Of a stretch of 64,000 nt of DNA, positions 22,439-32,834 are shown one piece after another. The notes below the pieces were generated by a model, which made no database searches, was not told where the DNA came from, and saw only the letters and a list, made by a program, of their open reading frames with translations. The stretch comes from an uncultured Lachnospiraceae bacterium (GTDB lineage: Bacteria > Bacillota > Clostridia > Lachnospirales > Lachnospiraceae): the NCBI GenBank assembly GCA_949471785.1, contig CASWRE010000010.1, positions 1-64,000 on the forward strand. The letters are read 5' to 3'. Position numbers and translations under genes: made by a program. Positions within the stretch are counted from its first letter, which is position 1. Each line of letters opens with the position of its first letter.

Positions 22439-23800
22439 TTATCCTGACACTTTCAATTCCTGTATAAAATAGCCCTCCTGCATCGCCGTCACGGGCAGCG
22501 CCTGCTCATACTCCTGCAGAATCTTCTTATAATTCGCCAACCCGATTCCCCTGTTTTCCCCCTTGGTGGAGTATCCCAGCGTCCCCACTCTGGGAAAATC
22601 CGGTGAGGAATACAGCGTATTTTTTACCCGGAAAGTGGTGCCGCCATTCTGGCTGCTGACCATGATGTAGATCTTTCCCCCCTCCTTTCCCTGTACCTCC
22701 TCCATGGCATTATCCAGCAAAATGCCCAGGCAGCGGCACAAATCCGTACTGCGGATGACCGTACCCTCAAAAGGCTTCAGGACCTCCAGCTCACAGGAAA
22801 TGTTCTGCGCCTGCATCTCTTTCAGTTTTTCCAGAAACAATCCCTTTACCTCCGCCATACGAATATTGGCAAGCTGATTCATCATGCGTATCTGGCTGCC
22901 CACCTGCATATCAAAGTCCGCCGTCATCTCCTGAATATAGGACTGGATAGACGCCAGATCCCCCTCTCTGGCCTGTATATACATCCCGGCCATCATATTT
23001 TTAAAATCATGGCGAAACCGGCGCATCTCCCGCTGCAGCCCCTCCAGATTCTCTATGTAAACGGCCTGCTGCTGCAAACTGACCTGCTGTTCCTCAATCT
23101 GTTTCCTGTGCATCTCCTCCCTGGCGCCATGCATGAAGATCATGTATATGATCAACAGAAAAATGATGGCCGTAAGCGGATTATAGTCCTGGCTTTTCTC
23201 GGATCTCTTTACCAGTTCCTGCATCATCTGGGATAGAACCGGATATAAACTCATGAATATCCAGACACCGGCCCCGGGTTTTTTGCGCTCCCACAGCCTG
23301 TAGAGTTTTCCCACCCCCAGTTTGTACAAAAGCAGGGCCACAAACACGAGGGCCAGGGGAATCGCCACCCACTCGTAAAACAGATATTCTCTTCGTTCCG
23401 TCAGATTATCCAGATGGTAGAATTTATCCGGCGCAAATACTTCCTCCAGATTCCAGCCGAAATCATAAGCAACTTGCAAGAAGATAGTCGCGCCCAGAGT
23501 AGCTCCATAAGGTTTCCTGTACATCACCCGCAGAAGCAGCAGGCAACCGAGAGCCTGAACATACTGCAACAGTATCTCTCCTCCATTGTAAGGCCACCCG
23601 AACATGCCCGTCTTGTAGAATACCGTTCCCACCAGTGAAAGGATAATAATATACGAAATGAGGGCGCCCATGACAGCATACCGGTGTCGTTTGTCCCGAT
23701 AAGGAACCGGTCCGATTAACAATATGGCCGTCCCGGCAAAAAAAAGCGCCACCGCACTGAAGCTGAGCAGATTTGCGCACAGCACCTCAAAAAACGTCAT
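22439..23800 (-). CDS. GHKL sensor histidine kinase (AgrC-like)
   Basis: 453 residues with about six or seven N-terminal membrane helices (1-225), a coiled-coil linker, then the kinase core: His264 in RRFRHDFKNMM, Asn364 in GILLDNAMEE, and the ATP-lid GENRGIGLANYKK near 413-425. This is the AgrC/ComD-type layout that senses peptides at the membrane. It starts 12 nt after the addA stop, so it may be partly read from the addA transcript. A 220-bp gap follows before the CPBP gene; no AgrD-like peptide gene was found there. Confidence 0.92.
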   Translation of the reverse strand: MTFFEVLCANLLSFSAVALFFAGTAILLIGPVPYRDKRHRYAVMGALISYIIILSLVGTVFYKTGMFGWPYNGGEILLQYVQALGCLLLLRVMYRKPYGATLGATIFLQVAYDFGWNLEEVFAPDKFYHLDNLTERREYLFYEWVAIPLALVFVALLLYKLGVGKLYRLWERKKPGAGVWIFMSLYPVLSQMMQELVKRSEKSQDYNPLTAIIFLLIIYMIFMHGAREEMHRKQIEEQQVSLQQQAVYIENLEGLQREMRRFRHDFKNMMAGMYIQAREGDLASIQSYIQEMTADFDMQVGSQIRMMNQLANIRMAEVKGLFLEKLKEMQAQNISCELEVLKPFEGTVIRSTDLCRCLGILLDNAMEEVQGKEGGKIYIMVSSQNGGTTFRVKNTLYSSPDFPRVGTLGYSTKGENRGIGLANYKKILQEYEQALPVTAMQEGYFIQELKVSG

Positions 23801-23812
23801 TTCCCGTACCTC

Positions 23813-26800
23813 CTACTTATTTTCTGCAGCGGGGGTATTCTCGCAGACACACCGTTCCCCATCCGCAAACGGGCCTCTTTCACCTGCCGCCTGAAAAGGT
23901 ACTTCCAACGCTTTTCCCAGCGAAAAGGAATACAGCCATTTTTCACAGATCTTCCGCCCTGTCAGACGTTCCAGAGCCTCCCCGTAATACCGGAGTTGTA
24001 CCCTATATTTTTCCGCCAGATCACGGCCGTCCCGGCTTTCGGCCCGGTCCGTCTTGTAATCCACCAGCACAAGCCCCTGCTCTGCGGGAAAATAGGCGTC
24101 AATGACTCCCTGGATCAACACCGTCTCGCCGCTGTCTGCCCAACTACTGTCCGCCTCTCCTGCAGGTACCGACAGAAAAAACGACTGCTCTCTCTTAAGA
24201 ACTCCTTCCCGGGCCGCCGCTGCCATCCGCTGTCCCAGCGGGCTTTGCAGAAAACGTTCAAAATCCGCCGCGCGGAGCATGGCCGCATCCTCCGCAGACA
24301 GCTTATTCTGCTCCACAAGACGGCGAATCTGCCGTTCGCAGGAAACGCCCTGCTGCCAGGCGGCATAATCCAGACACTCCATGACCCGGTGATAAGCCGT
24401 GCCCCTTCGGGCCCCTCCGCTTTCCGTCTGACGACTGCCCTGCATGAAGACCGGGACATAAGGGATGATCTCCGGCTCCTCATAAAGCTGATGGCCCTGT
24501 TCCTCCTCAAAACGCTGCTCCTTCAGTTCCGACACACTCACTTTAGCCGGAATCTGCGCCTCATCGGCCCAGGGATAACACCAGCCCAGACGCCGTTCCA
24601 GAAGTTCTCTGTATGATGCGTCATATGTCTCTTCGCTATCCAGCTTCTCCCATTGCAGCCTCGCATCCTGACGCATGGTCTGCTGACGTATTTCCTCGTG
24701 TATCAGATCTTCGGCCGTAAAAAGCTCCAGGCGAAGTTCGGGTTCCGCTTCCCCATGCCCGGACCGCGGCCGTGGCTTTTCGGCCTCTTTTTCCGCCGCC
24801 CGCCCGTATAAGTCTTCTGCCAGTCCGGCAAAAGCCGGGTGTTCGGCCAGCGCCGGCAAAATCCAGTCCAGACAGGACCGGGCCTGATACAGCACGGCAT
24901 AGCCCAGGGCCGTATCCTCCCTGCCTGCAGCGGCCCCGGCCGCCGCAATCCTTTTTTCTACCCGGTCTATCGTTCCGGTCAGGATCAGTTTCTGCTCCGC
25001 GCGGGTAAGAGCCACATAGAGAATGCGAAGCTCCTCCCCCAAAATTTCTTCCTGCATCTGATACTGCATCACCGTCCGGTATAACGTATTTTGTTTCACC
25101 CGCAAAACAGGGTCAATGCGGGGAATCCCTATCCCCATATCCGGGTGAATGACCGCCATCTCCCTGGTATCCATGACATTGAAGGACTTCCCCATACCCG
25201 CCGCAAATACCACCGGGAATTCCAGACCCTTACTGTTATGAATACTCATGATCTGTACCTGGTCCGCCAATTCCCCGGCCAGGGACACTTCGCCGAAATC
25301 CACCTCATATTTCTGCAGACTGTCAATATAGCGGACAAAGTGGAAAAGGCCGCTGTAGCTGGTTTTCTCATACGCCAGCGCTTTCTCCACCAGCATCAGC
25401 AGATTGGCCTCCCGCTGCTCCCCGGCAGGCATGGCCGACGCATAGGCGAGGTAACCGGTCTTTTCGTAAATCATGGTCAGGATCTTATGAACCGGCGTGT
25501 ACGAGATTTTATCACGTATACAACGGTATGTATGCATGAAACGGCGCAGCTTTACGGACAGCTCGTCCGTCTCATCCCTGCTCAGATATTCTTTCAGACA
25601 ACTGTACAGGGGACGAAAGCCCTGCCGGGCCGGGCCGGAACCGTCTTCTTTGGGCAGAACCGTCTTTATCTTTGCCAGCTCCTCCGCGCTGAGTCCTCCG
25701 ACCGGGGAGGTAAGCACCGCCGCCAGGGGCAGCTCCTGCCGGAAATTGTCCAGCAGACGCAGATAATTCAGCGTCAGCACTACCTCCGGAGCGCTGAAAT
25801 ATCCGGTTCTCGTGACGGCATAGGCGGGAATACCTTTCTGTTTTAACACACGCACAAAGGTCTCTGACCAGCCTCTGACCGTGCGGAGCAATATAACGAT
25901 ATCCTGATAGCGCACCGGACGAGATTCTCCGGTACGGCGGTCGATGATCGTTTCCCGTCCCGCCATGCGCCCGATACGGTCGGCAATCCTGTGTGCTTCC
26001 AGCTCCTGAGGATTCCCCGCCTCCCCGGCCACTTCGCCTTCCCTGCTCACCAAAAGCAACTCCGTCATATACGTGTCCCTGTCTTCCCCGGGCCATACGG
26101 CTCCGGCCCGGAGAGCCGCGGCGTCATCATAGGCAATATTGCCCAGGGAACGCGTCATGATCCGCCGAAACAGGTAATTGACACTGTCCACAATCTCCTT
26201 ACGGCTGCGGAAATTCCGGTGCAAGTCTACGCGTATATTGAGACTTTTTCTCTCGTCATTCTCATCTGTCTGATCAACTTCCTGATGCCCGGCGTCCTCC
26301 TCGACCGGATAGCCGTCATATTTCTCCATAAAAAGCTCAGGCCGGGCCAGGCGGAATTTGTAGATGCTCTGCTTGACGTCTCCCACCATAAAAATATTGT
26401 GCTCTCCGTCCTCCATGCGGGAAACGGCCGTGAGGATCTTCTCCTGCACCAGATTGGAATCCTGGTATTCGTCGATCATGATCTCCGCAAAACGAGCAGA
26501 CAGTTCCTTTGCCGCCGCCGTGCGCCGCTCGCCTTCCGGGGTCTTGTCCACCAGAGCAGCCAGAGCCAGATGCTCAATATCCGAAAAGTCCAGTACATTT
26601 TTCTCCCGTTTCACCTGAGAAAGCCGCCCGGCAAATCGCAGAGTCAGAGCCGTCATGGCCCGAACACACCGCTCACAGTGTTGCATATCCGACAGTATAT
26701 CCGTAAGCTCCGCAGAAAAAAAAGCGTCTCCTATCTTTTCCTGCACCAGTTTTTTCATCTGCTTGCGAAGTTCCTGGACAAGGTTTTTTTTCTCCTCCAA

Positions 26801-27670
26801 CATATCGGGATTTTTCTTTCTGGACAGGGCCGCCGGCTTCCATCCCAAAAACATCCGACGCCAGGTTTCATAGTCTTCGGCTAAGGCAAGCTGTTCCAGA
26901 AACTCCCTGTCCCTCTCCAGGGCTTCCCCGTACTGTGAGGGACCGCCGGGAGACGCCGCCACAAGAAGGGCCCTGCGGTTCAGCTCCCGGGCCTCCTGGA
27001 GGAAGGCCCGGGACAGCCGGAGAATCTGCTCTATCCACGGAGCCTGTCTCAATTCCTCTTCCGTCTGCACCCGGTAGGGCAAAAGGCACTCCTGCAGCCA
27101 CTCCCCGGGCCAGGGCTGGCTCTGGGCAATCCGGTATAATTTCAGTGTGATATCCTCCAGCCTGCGATCCGACCGGCCGTCGTCAAAACAGCTCACATAG
27201 TAAAGAAAATCCTCATCCCGGGACTCATAAGATGCCTCCAGCACCTCGCCCAGCACATCCTGCTCCATGAGCCGCTGTTCTCCCTCGTCCGCCACCCGGA
27301 ACGCCGGGTCTAGGTCGATCTGATGAAAATAATTGCGAACCACATAGGAGCAGAAGCCGTCGATGGTCGTAATCTGGGCGTGATGGATCAGCGTAGTCTG
27401 CTTCTGCAGGTGCACATTGTCCGGTTCCTCTAAAAGCCGCCTCTCCAGAGCCGCCATCAGCCGCTCCTTCATCTGGGCCGCCGCCGCCCGGGTAAATGTC
27501 ACTACCAGAAGCTGATCCACATCCGGCGGATTCTCCCCCTCGGTAATTCTCTGCAGTATCCGCTCCACCAACACCGCCGTTTTCCCGGAACCCGCCGCCG
27601 CGCTGACCAGAATATTTTTTCCCCGCAGGCCGATGACCTTCTGCTGCTCCGCCGTCCATTCCATTGCCAT
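23813..27670 (-). CDS. addA: AddA helicase-nuclease subunit
   Basis: 1285 residues, slightly above the usual 1200-1250. UvrD-type helicase: Walker A AAAGSGKT at 24-31, Walker B FAEIMIDEYQDSN, a GDVKQSIYKFR motif, and ALTRAEQKL motif VI. The C-terminal RecB-type nuclease carries LVDYKTD and a later YRVQLRYYGEAL. AddAB processes double-strand breaks and pauses at Chi-like sites for RecA loading. AAGGAG lies 6 nt before the ATG. Its partner addB is upstream on the same strand, with an M18 peptidase gene in between. Confidence 0.96.
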   Translation of the reverse strand: MAMEWTAEQQKVIGLRGKNILVSAAAGSGKTAVLVERILQRITEGENPPDVDQLLVVTFTRAAAAQMKERLMAALERRLLEEPDNVHLQKQTTLIHHAQITTIDGFCSYVVRNYFHQIDLDPAFRVADEGEQRLMEQDVLGEVLEASYESRDEDFLYYVSCFDDGRSDRRLEDITLKLYRIAQSQPWPGEWLQECLLPYRVQTEEELRQAPWIEQILRLSRAFLQEARELNRRALLVAASPGGPSQYGEALERDREFLEQLALAEDYETWRRMFLGWKPAALSRKKNPDMLEEKKNLVQELRKQMKKLVQEKIGDAFFSAELTDILSDMQHCERCVRAMTALTLRFAGRLSQVKREKNVLDFSDIEHLALAALVDKTPEGERRTAAAKELSARFAEIMIDEYQDSNLVQEKILTAVSRMEDGEHNIFMVGDVKQSIYKFRLARPELFMEKYDGYPVEEDAGHQEVDQTDENDERKSLNIRVDLHRNFRSRKEIVDSVNYLFRRIMTRSLGNIAYDDAAALRAGAVWPGEDRDTYMTELLLVSREGEVAGEAGNPQELEAHRIADRIGRMAGRETIIDRRTGESRPVRYQDIVILLRTVRGWSETFVRVLKQKGIPAYAVTRTGYFSAPEVVLTLNYLRLLDNFRQELPLAAVLTSPVGGLSAEELAKIKTVLPKEDGSGPARQGFRPLYSCLKEYLSRDETDELSVKLRRFMHTYRCIRDKISYTPVHKILTMIYEKTGYLAYASAMPAGEQREANLLMLVEKALAYEKTSYSGLFHFVRYIDSLQKYEVDFGEVSLAGELADQVQIMSIHNSKGLEFPVVFAAGMGKSFNVMDTREMAVIHPDMGIGIPRIDPVLRVKQNTLYRTVMQYQMQEEILGEELRILYVALTRAEQKLILTGTIDRVEKRIAAAGAAAGREDTALGYAVLYQARSCLDWILPALAEHPAFAGLAEDLYGRAAEKEAEKPRPRSGHGEAEPELRLELFTAEDLIHEEIRQQTMRQDARLQWEKLDSEETYDASYRELLERRLGWCYPWADEAQIPAKVSVSELKEQRFEEEQGHQLYEEPEIIPYVPVFMQGSRQTESGGARRGTAYHRVMECLDYAAWQQGVSCERQIRRLVEQNKLSAEDAAMLRAADFERFLQSPLGQRMAAAAREGVLKREQSFFLSVPAGEADSSWADSGETVLIQGVIDAYFPAEQGLVLVDYKTDRAESRDGRDLAEKYRVQLRYYGEALERLTGRKICEKWLYSFSLGKALEVPFQAAGERGPFADGERCVCENTPAAENK

Positions 27671-27777
27671 GATCTACTCCTTCTCTCCTGCCGTTCCCGA
27701 CTCAAAAAGCCCTCAATGCCGGTCTGTCGCCCGCGACCGTCCGGCGCCGCCACGCCTGCGGGCCGAACGATTTTTCC

Positions 27778-29091
27778 TTATTCCCAATGCAGACCTTTGG
27801 GTTCCCTGCATATACGACTCTGGTAATACGTCTCCAGCAATTTCACCAGATATCCCGTATCCTTCACCCCCGCCGTCTCATAGGGGGAATGCATGGCCAG
27901 CTGCGCAAGCCCGATATCCGCGCTCAGAAAAGATACCTGGCTGTTGGACAGATTGCCCAGCGTGGAACCGCCGCCCACATCCGAATGATTCGTGTACGCC
28001 TGGACAGGCACGCCCGCCCGGGCGGCCAGACGCTTCACCGCCGCCGCCGACAGGCCGTCCGTCGTGTATTTCTGCTCGCCATGATATTTGATCACCACAC
28101 CGTCGTTCATAAACACCTGGTTCACCGGATCGTATTTCTCCGGATGGGAGGGCGCCACGGCCTGGGCATTATCCGCCGAGATCTGGAATCCCGCCGCCAC
28201 GGCCCGCAGATACTGCTCCCTGTCCCGGCCAAAAGCCCCGTTAATCCGGCCAAGGCAGTCCCGCAAAAAAGTGGAATCCGCACCCTGCCTGCTCCGGCTG
28301 CCTACCTCCTCATGATCCAGTACGGCGAACACGGCGGCCGTATCCGGATGGCTGCCTCCGAGAAACGCACAGAGTCCCCCGAAAGCACATTGGAGATCAT
28401 CAATCCGCGGCGCCGAGAAAAATTCACGCTCCGCGCCCCAGATCCGCCCTTCCATCCGGTTATACACACAGAGATCTGTGGACAGAATCTGATCCGCGCC
28501 ACATCCGGCCAGCCCGGCCAGCTGCGTCATAAAAGTATCTCCGGCAATATCCTGGCCATAGAGCGGCAACAGATCCTTCTGCACCTCATATTTCCTGCCC
28601 TCATTCGCTTTGCGGTCCATGTGAATGGCCATGTTGGGAATCAGCAGCAGATCCCGGTCAAAATCTACCAGCCTCTCCTCCACCCCCCGCTCCGTCTCCA
28701 GAACCACCCGTCCCGCCGCCGACAGCGGACGGTCCAGCCAGGGCGCCATCAAAAGCCCGCCGTACTTCTCCACATTTATACGGGCATACCGTTTCAGCGC
28801 CGTCATCTGTCCGTTTTCCTTGATCCGCAGGCAGGGACTGTCACTGTGGCAGAGCACGGTCTGAAAATTTGTAAAATCCGCCTTCTGCACCCGAAACGCC
28901 AGCAGAGAAGTCCCTCCCCGCACCACATAATATCCCTGCCCAGCTTCAAGCTCCCAATGTTCCGTCTCATGCAGCCGGGCAAATCCTCTGTCCGCCAGGC
29001 GTTTTTCCATGGCCGCCACCGCATGATACGGCGTAGGGCTCTCACCGATAAACGCTGTCAATTCCTCCGTCCTGTTTCGATCTGTATTCAT
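27778..29091 (-). CDS. apeB: M18-family aminopeptidase
   Basis: 437 residues, standard length. Zinc-peptidase motifs of the M18 family are present: LCHSDSPCLRIK with the first His ligand, LDHEEVGSRS with the Glu pair, and NHSDVGGGSTLGN near the C-terminus. It removes N-terminal amino acids, acidic or neutral, in the cytoplasm. It lies between addB and addA, 109 nt after addB and 107 nt before addA, an unusual interruption of that pair. Confidence 0.93.
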   Translation of the reverse strand: MNTDRNRTEELTAFIGESPTPYHAVAAMEKRLADRGFARLHETEHWELEAGQGYYVVRGGTSLLAFRVQKADFTNFQTVLCHSDSPCLRIKENGQMTALKRYARINVEKYGGLLMAPWLDRPLSAAGRVVLETERGVEERLVDFDRDLLLIPNMAIHMDRKANEGRKYEVQKDLLPLYGQDIAGDTFMTQLAGLAGCGADQILSTDLCVYNRMEGRIWGAEREFFSAPRIDDLQCAFGGLCAFLGGSHPDTAAVFAVLDHEEVGSRSRQGADSTFLRDCLGRINGAFGRDREQYLRAVAAGFQISADNAQAVAPSHPEKYDPVNQVFMNDGVVIKYHGEQKYTTDGLSAAAVKRLAARAGVPVQAYTNHSDVGGGSTLGNLSNSQVSFLSADIGLAQLAMHSPYETAGVKDTGYLVKLLETYYQSRICREPKGLHWE

Positions 29092-29200
29092 ATTGACTGA
29101 TGCTCCTTCCCTATATTAACCCAAAGGCCAATGCACAGACGCTGCCGCCGCGCACGGCCTGTCGCAGTCCGGCCCGCGGCGTCGCCGTTACCACAGCCGC

Positions 29201-32200
29201 CTACCTTTCCCGATTTCTGGCCGCCGTCCTGAACACTTCCTCCCAGATCACGCCATCATCCATCTCCTTAAGCCGGCGGAACTCACATCCCGGCAGTCTC
29301 TCGTCAAATCCACAGGCCTCCCTGCAGCCGCACAGCGAGCAGGCCGTCCGGTTTTTCCGCTGATAAGGATTCTGCTCCACATGCCCCTCCAGGATCTCCT
29401 GGCCGATACGGGCCGCTTTGTCCGCCGCATAATCCGTCAGCGCCGCCAGCCGTTCCCGCCCGACTGCCTGGGAACGGCCGGAGAGTTCTCCGCTTTTATT
29501 TACTTCCACCGGCAGCAGCCGGGATTTCTTTCCGGGCTCCAGCGTCCGGTCCAGATGCTTTAATATACGCTCGTCCGAAGCCACCAGCCCGTTTAACCGG
29601 AGCTCCTTTCGCCGCTGCGTCTCCGCCTCCGGTTCGTTTTTTGCCTCCACCAGGGGATCTTTCATATGATAATAGAGGATCGCGGCGGGCTCCACCCGCC
29701 TGCCGGGATGCTCCCTTTCCGCAAGCTCCATAGCCGCTCGCAGATACAAGACGAGTTGCAGCTGCAATCCATAATAAAATGCCTCAAAATCAAAGGATGT
29801 ATTCCCGGATTTATAATCAATCACCCGCACATAAAGGTTTTCCCCGTCTTCACAGGTATCCAGCCTGTCGATCTTCCCGCGCAGAAACATCCGTTCCTCC
29901 TCGGAAAGCCGCAGCATCATACCGTCCAGAAACGCCTGATGATCAAAATCCACCTCAAACCCCACCGGTTCAAAGTCACTGTCCGCCAGTTCTTCCTGCA
30001 GGGCACGGATGCTGCGCCGCAGGATATTGGCCGCCCGATCCACATGATAGCGGCTGCGGCTGGAGCCGTCGAGGATCTGGCCGCCATACTCCTCCACCGT
30101 CCGGCGCAGCGCCTTAGCCAGCAGCGCCTCTACTTCTTCCGGCGGCACTGACGCAAACGTGAATCCTCTTTCATGGGCCAGCCGGGCGAATCGCTCCAGA
30201 GCCCCGTGAAGAATGTTCCCCATATCCAGCGGTCGGAACGCATACTCCTCCCTCTCCTTAAGCTGCAGGCCATATTGCAGAAAATGAGCGTAAGCGCAGG
30301 CCGCATAGCGCTCAATGCGGGAAACACTGTTCTGCAGTACCCCGCCGTAGAGCGCCTTTGCCACCGCCGAGCCGATCTTGTCCTGCTCCTTCCGATAAAA
30401 AGCCGCATGAAAAAGCCGTCGAGCTTCCTCCTGCCAGTCTTCCACGCGGATAAACCAGGCCAAAAGCTCCCGCCACCAGCCCGGCGCGGGCCGGTCATCC
30501 AGACGCCGCATGCCGGCAATAAGCAGACGCCGCCCGTCTTCCCGGTGCCACACCCCCCGGCCGCCCTCCGGCTCTCTGACCGGCTCTACTGTCAGTCCGG
30601 GAAAGAGCTTCTGCAGAGCGCCGACCAGATAGGCGGGGCCAATGGGATTACCCGAAGCGCTGCTGCGGGAATAGGACAGCGTCAGCAAATGGGAAGGTTT
30701 CGTCAAATGCAGATACAGATAAAATTTCTGAATATACAGCTCCTCTCTGGCCGTGGGAGCCAGCTCCACGGCCATCTTCTCCAGAAGATCTCTGTCCGAC
30801 TCCGACAGAATGCCGCTCCCGCCGCCTTTTCCCGGAATGCTGTCCTCATTGACGCCCACAAAAAACAGCGCTTTCACCTGACTCAGCCGGGTACGTACCA
30901 CATCTCCCACCTGCACCTGATCCGCCGTGGGCGGTATAATGCCGATACAAAGCCCCTGCAGCCCCGTCTCCATCAGCTGGCGAAAATCTTTAAGAGAAAT
31001 CTTCTCATCACCGAGAATCTCCACCAGCTTATCCAGAAGATCCATGACCGTCCGATAGACCTGGGCGTACTCCCGGGCCATGGCCGCCTCCCCTTCCGCC
31101 TCAAACTGCCTGCGCCGCGCCTCCAGTTTCTGCTGGACAGACAGGGAAATCAGAAATTCATACAGGGCGCAGCAGCAGGTCTCCACCGTGCGCCCCGCCG
31201 TCCGTATCGCCTCCGTAAAAGAACCGACCTCTTCCATAAAACGTATCCGAAGCGCCTCCATCTCCGGTACGCGAGCCGGGTCCATATGGGAACTGTGACG
31301 CAGAAAAGGCTGCTCCCAGGCCTTTCTTCCCCGAATCCCCAGCGCCAGACAGTAATTTTCCAGCTCGTCAACTTCCTCCTCCAAAAGTTCCGACAGACCG
31401 CAGCGCAGATATCGGAATACGCTCTCATAGCTAAATCCGGTGACCTGCATATCCCAGAGAGCCCGTATACACTCCACCATGGGATTCATCAGCGCCGTGT
31501 GACGGGCATCAATAAAGCAGGGAATCTCTGCCCGGGTAAACGCCCGCTCCGCTTCCCAGCCGTATTTCTCCAGATCTCCGGCAATCACGGCGATATCCCG
31601 GTAATGATATCCTTCCTCGCGCACCAGACGACGGATACGGCGGGCCGCTTCCTCCATCTCCTCTTGCGGACCGGACGCCTCCAGAATCTGTATCTCCTCC
31701 TGTTCTCCCTCATAGACGTCAGACCCGAAACAGAAAAGGTGATGATTCAAAAATTCCAGGGCCGGCGTTTTTATCAGCCTCTTTTCGCAGGCCGGCGTGC
31801 GTTCCATCCGCACCGGCTCCTCCACAGCGGCCCCGGCGGACCCTGCCTTTTTCAGCAGCTCATGAATCGTTTTCCTGCTCTTCCAGAAACGGTCGTGCAT
31901 ACTGCCCCTGCTGTATACATCCTCCCCTCCGTCCATCGTCACCGTCACATACACCTTCCGGCAGCATCCCAGCATTACGCCCAGCAGCCGGTTCTGAATC
32001 GGCGTAAAGCCGATAAAGCCATCCAGCGCCACCGTGGCGTCCTTCATACTTTCTGCCTCCGGCAGCACATCACAGAGCAGTTCCAGAATTTCTTCGGAGG
32101 TGACATAATGGTTCTCCAGGAATTCTTTAAAGCCGTCATACAGTATCCGGATATCGCCCAGCTTTTCTTCCAAAAGAGGCCGGCCCGTCAGACCTTTTTG

Positions 32201-32626
32201 AATATCGGCCAGATCATCCGGTCCGATCTCATACTGCATCAGCTCTGACACAAGCGATTTTATTTCCTGTATACAGCCGCTTTTATCAATCTGGCTGCCC
32301 AGCACCGCCAGTTCTTTTCTCTTCGCCTGGGCTACCCGCTGAAGGACAAAGATCTTCCCCATGTCTTCCAGCACCGGAGGAGTCTGACAGCCCACTTCCC
32401 GAAAAATGTGGTAGGCCAGCCGGTTAAAGCTCAGCACATCAATGTTGAGAAGTCCCCCCCGGGGATGGAGACGGGCCATCTCGATCTGGATCTGCATGGT
32501 AAACTGATCCGGCGCCAAAATTCGGTACTGCCTGTCCGGATGGGCCATGGATTCCTGAATAATCGTTTCGTACAGAAAACGGGATTTGCCCGAACCGGCG
32601 CCGCCCAAAATAAATTGCAATGACAT
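29201..32626 (-). CDS. addB: AddB helicase-nuclease subunit
   Basis: 1141 residues from the ATG at 32626 (GGAGGG 4-5 nt upstream); an in-frame ATG 48 nt earlier adds a non-conserved tail. Walker A GGAGSGKS at 8-15. The C-terminal RecB-like nuclease shows VIDYKSGNTSFD, and the four Cys of the AddB iron-sulfur cluster are there: one in ERYAACAYAHFLQYG and three in CSLCGCREACGFD (C-x2-C-x5-C). It pairs with AddA in break repair. A promoter is seen upstream at 32717-32745. Confidence 0.95.
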   Translation of the reverse strand: MSLQFILGGAGSGKSRFLYETIIQESMAHPDRQYRILAPDQFTMQIQIEMARLHPRGGLLNIDVLSFNRLAYHIFREVGCQTPPVLEDMGKIFVLQRVAQAKRKELAVLGSQIDKSGCIQEIKSLVSELMQYEIGPDDLADIQKGLTGRPLLEEKLGDIRILYDGFKEFLENHYVTSEEILELLCDVLPEAESMKDATVALDGFIGFTPIQNRLLGVMLGCCRKVYVTVTMDGGEDVYSRGSMHDRFWKSRKTIHELLKKAGSAGAAVEEPVRMERTPACEKRLIKTPALEFLNHHLFCFGSDVYEGEQEEIQILEASGPQEEMEEAARRIRRLVREEGYHYRDIAVIAGDLEKYGWEAERAFTRAEIPCFIDARHTALMNPMVECIRALWDMQVTGFSYESVFRYLRCGLSELLEEEVDELENYCLALGIRGRKAWEQPFLRHSSHMDPARVPEMEALRIRFMEEVGSFTEAIRTAGRTVETCCCALYEFLISLSVQQKLEARRRQFEAEGEAAMAREYAQVYRTVMDLLDKLVEILGDEKISLKDFRQLMETGLQGLCIGIIPPTADQVQVGDVVRTRLSQVKALFFVGVNEDSIPGKGGGSGILSESDRDLLEKMAVELAPTAREELYIQKFYLYLHLTKPSHLLTLSYSRSSASGNPIGPAYLVGALQKLFPGLTVEPVREPEGGRGVWHREDGRRLLIAGMRRLDDRPAPGWWRELLAWFIRVEDWQEEARRLFHAAFYRKEQDKIGSAVAKALYGGVLQNSVSRIERYAACAYAHFLQYGLQLKEREEYAFRPLDMGNILHGALERFARLAHERGFTFASVPPEEVEALLAKALRRTVEEYGGQILDGSSRSRYHVDRAANILRRSIRALQEELADSDFEPVGFEVDFDHQAFLDGMMLRLSEEERMFLRGKIDRLDTCEDGENLYVRVIDYKSGNTSFDFEAFYYGLQLQLVLYLRAAMELAEREHPGRRVEPAAILYYHMKDPLVEAKNEPEAETQRRKELRLNGLVASDERILKHLDRTLEPGKKSRLLPVEVNKSGELSGRSQAVGRERLAALTDYAADKAARIGQEILEGHVEQNPYQRKNRTACSLCGCREACGFDERLPGCEFRRLKEMDDGVIWEEVFRTAARNRER

Positions 32627-32716
32627 ACTGCCCTCCACGCGGTCTTCACCGCCGCCCCGGTAACGGTTCGGCAAACAGAATCGTTACCTGTCACGTCTCA
32701 TTTACAGCTACGTCCC

Positions 32717-32745
32717 ATTATACCCCGCGAAAAAATATTTGACCA
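32717..32745 (-). promoter_or_regulatory. promoter of the addB-apeB-addA unit
   Basis: On the minus strand: -35 TGGTCA (complement of 32740-32745), 17-bp spacer, perfect -10 TATAAT (complement of 32717-32722), about 90 bp upstream of the addB start. Confidence 0.6.
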
Positions 32746-32834
32746 GAAAAAAGTGCTGTTTGAATAGCAGCCCCTTTTAGCATATTTTCCCAACTGCCGA
32801 ATAGGATATAAAAAGAAAGAAAAGGAGTGCGCCC

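Noticed and set aside
27787-29100. 437-codon open frame on the plus strand
   Set aside because: Exactly antisense to the M18 aminopeptidase gene; Arg/His/Gln-rich shadow.
30173-32248. 691-codon open frame on the plus strand
   Set aside because: It is antisense to addB, whose protein has all expected motifs. Its composition (many Arg, His, Pro, Gln) is the usual reverse-strand reading of a GC-rich gene.
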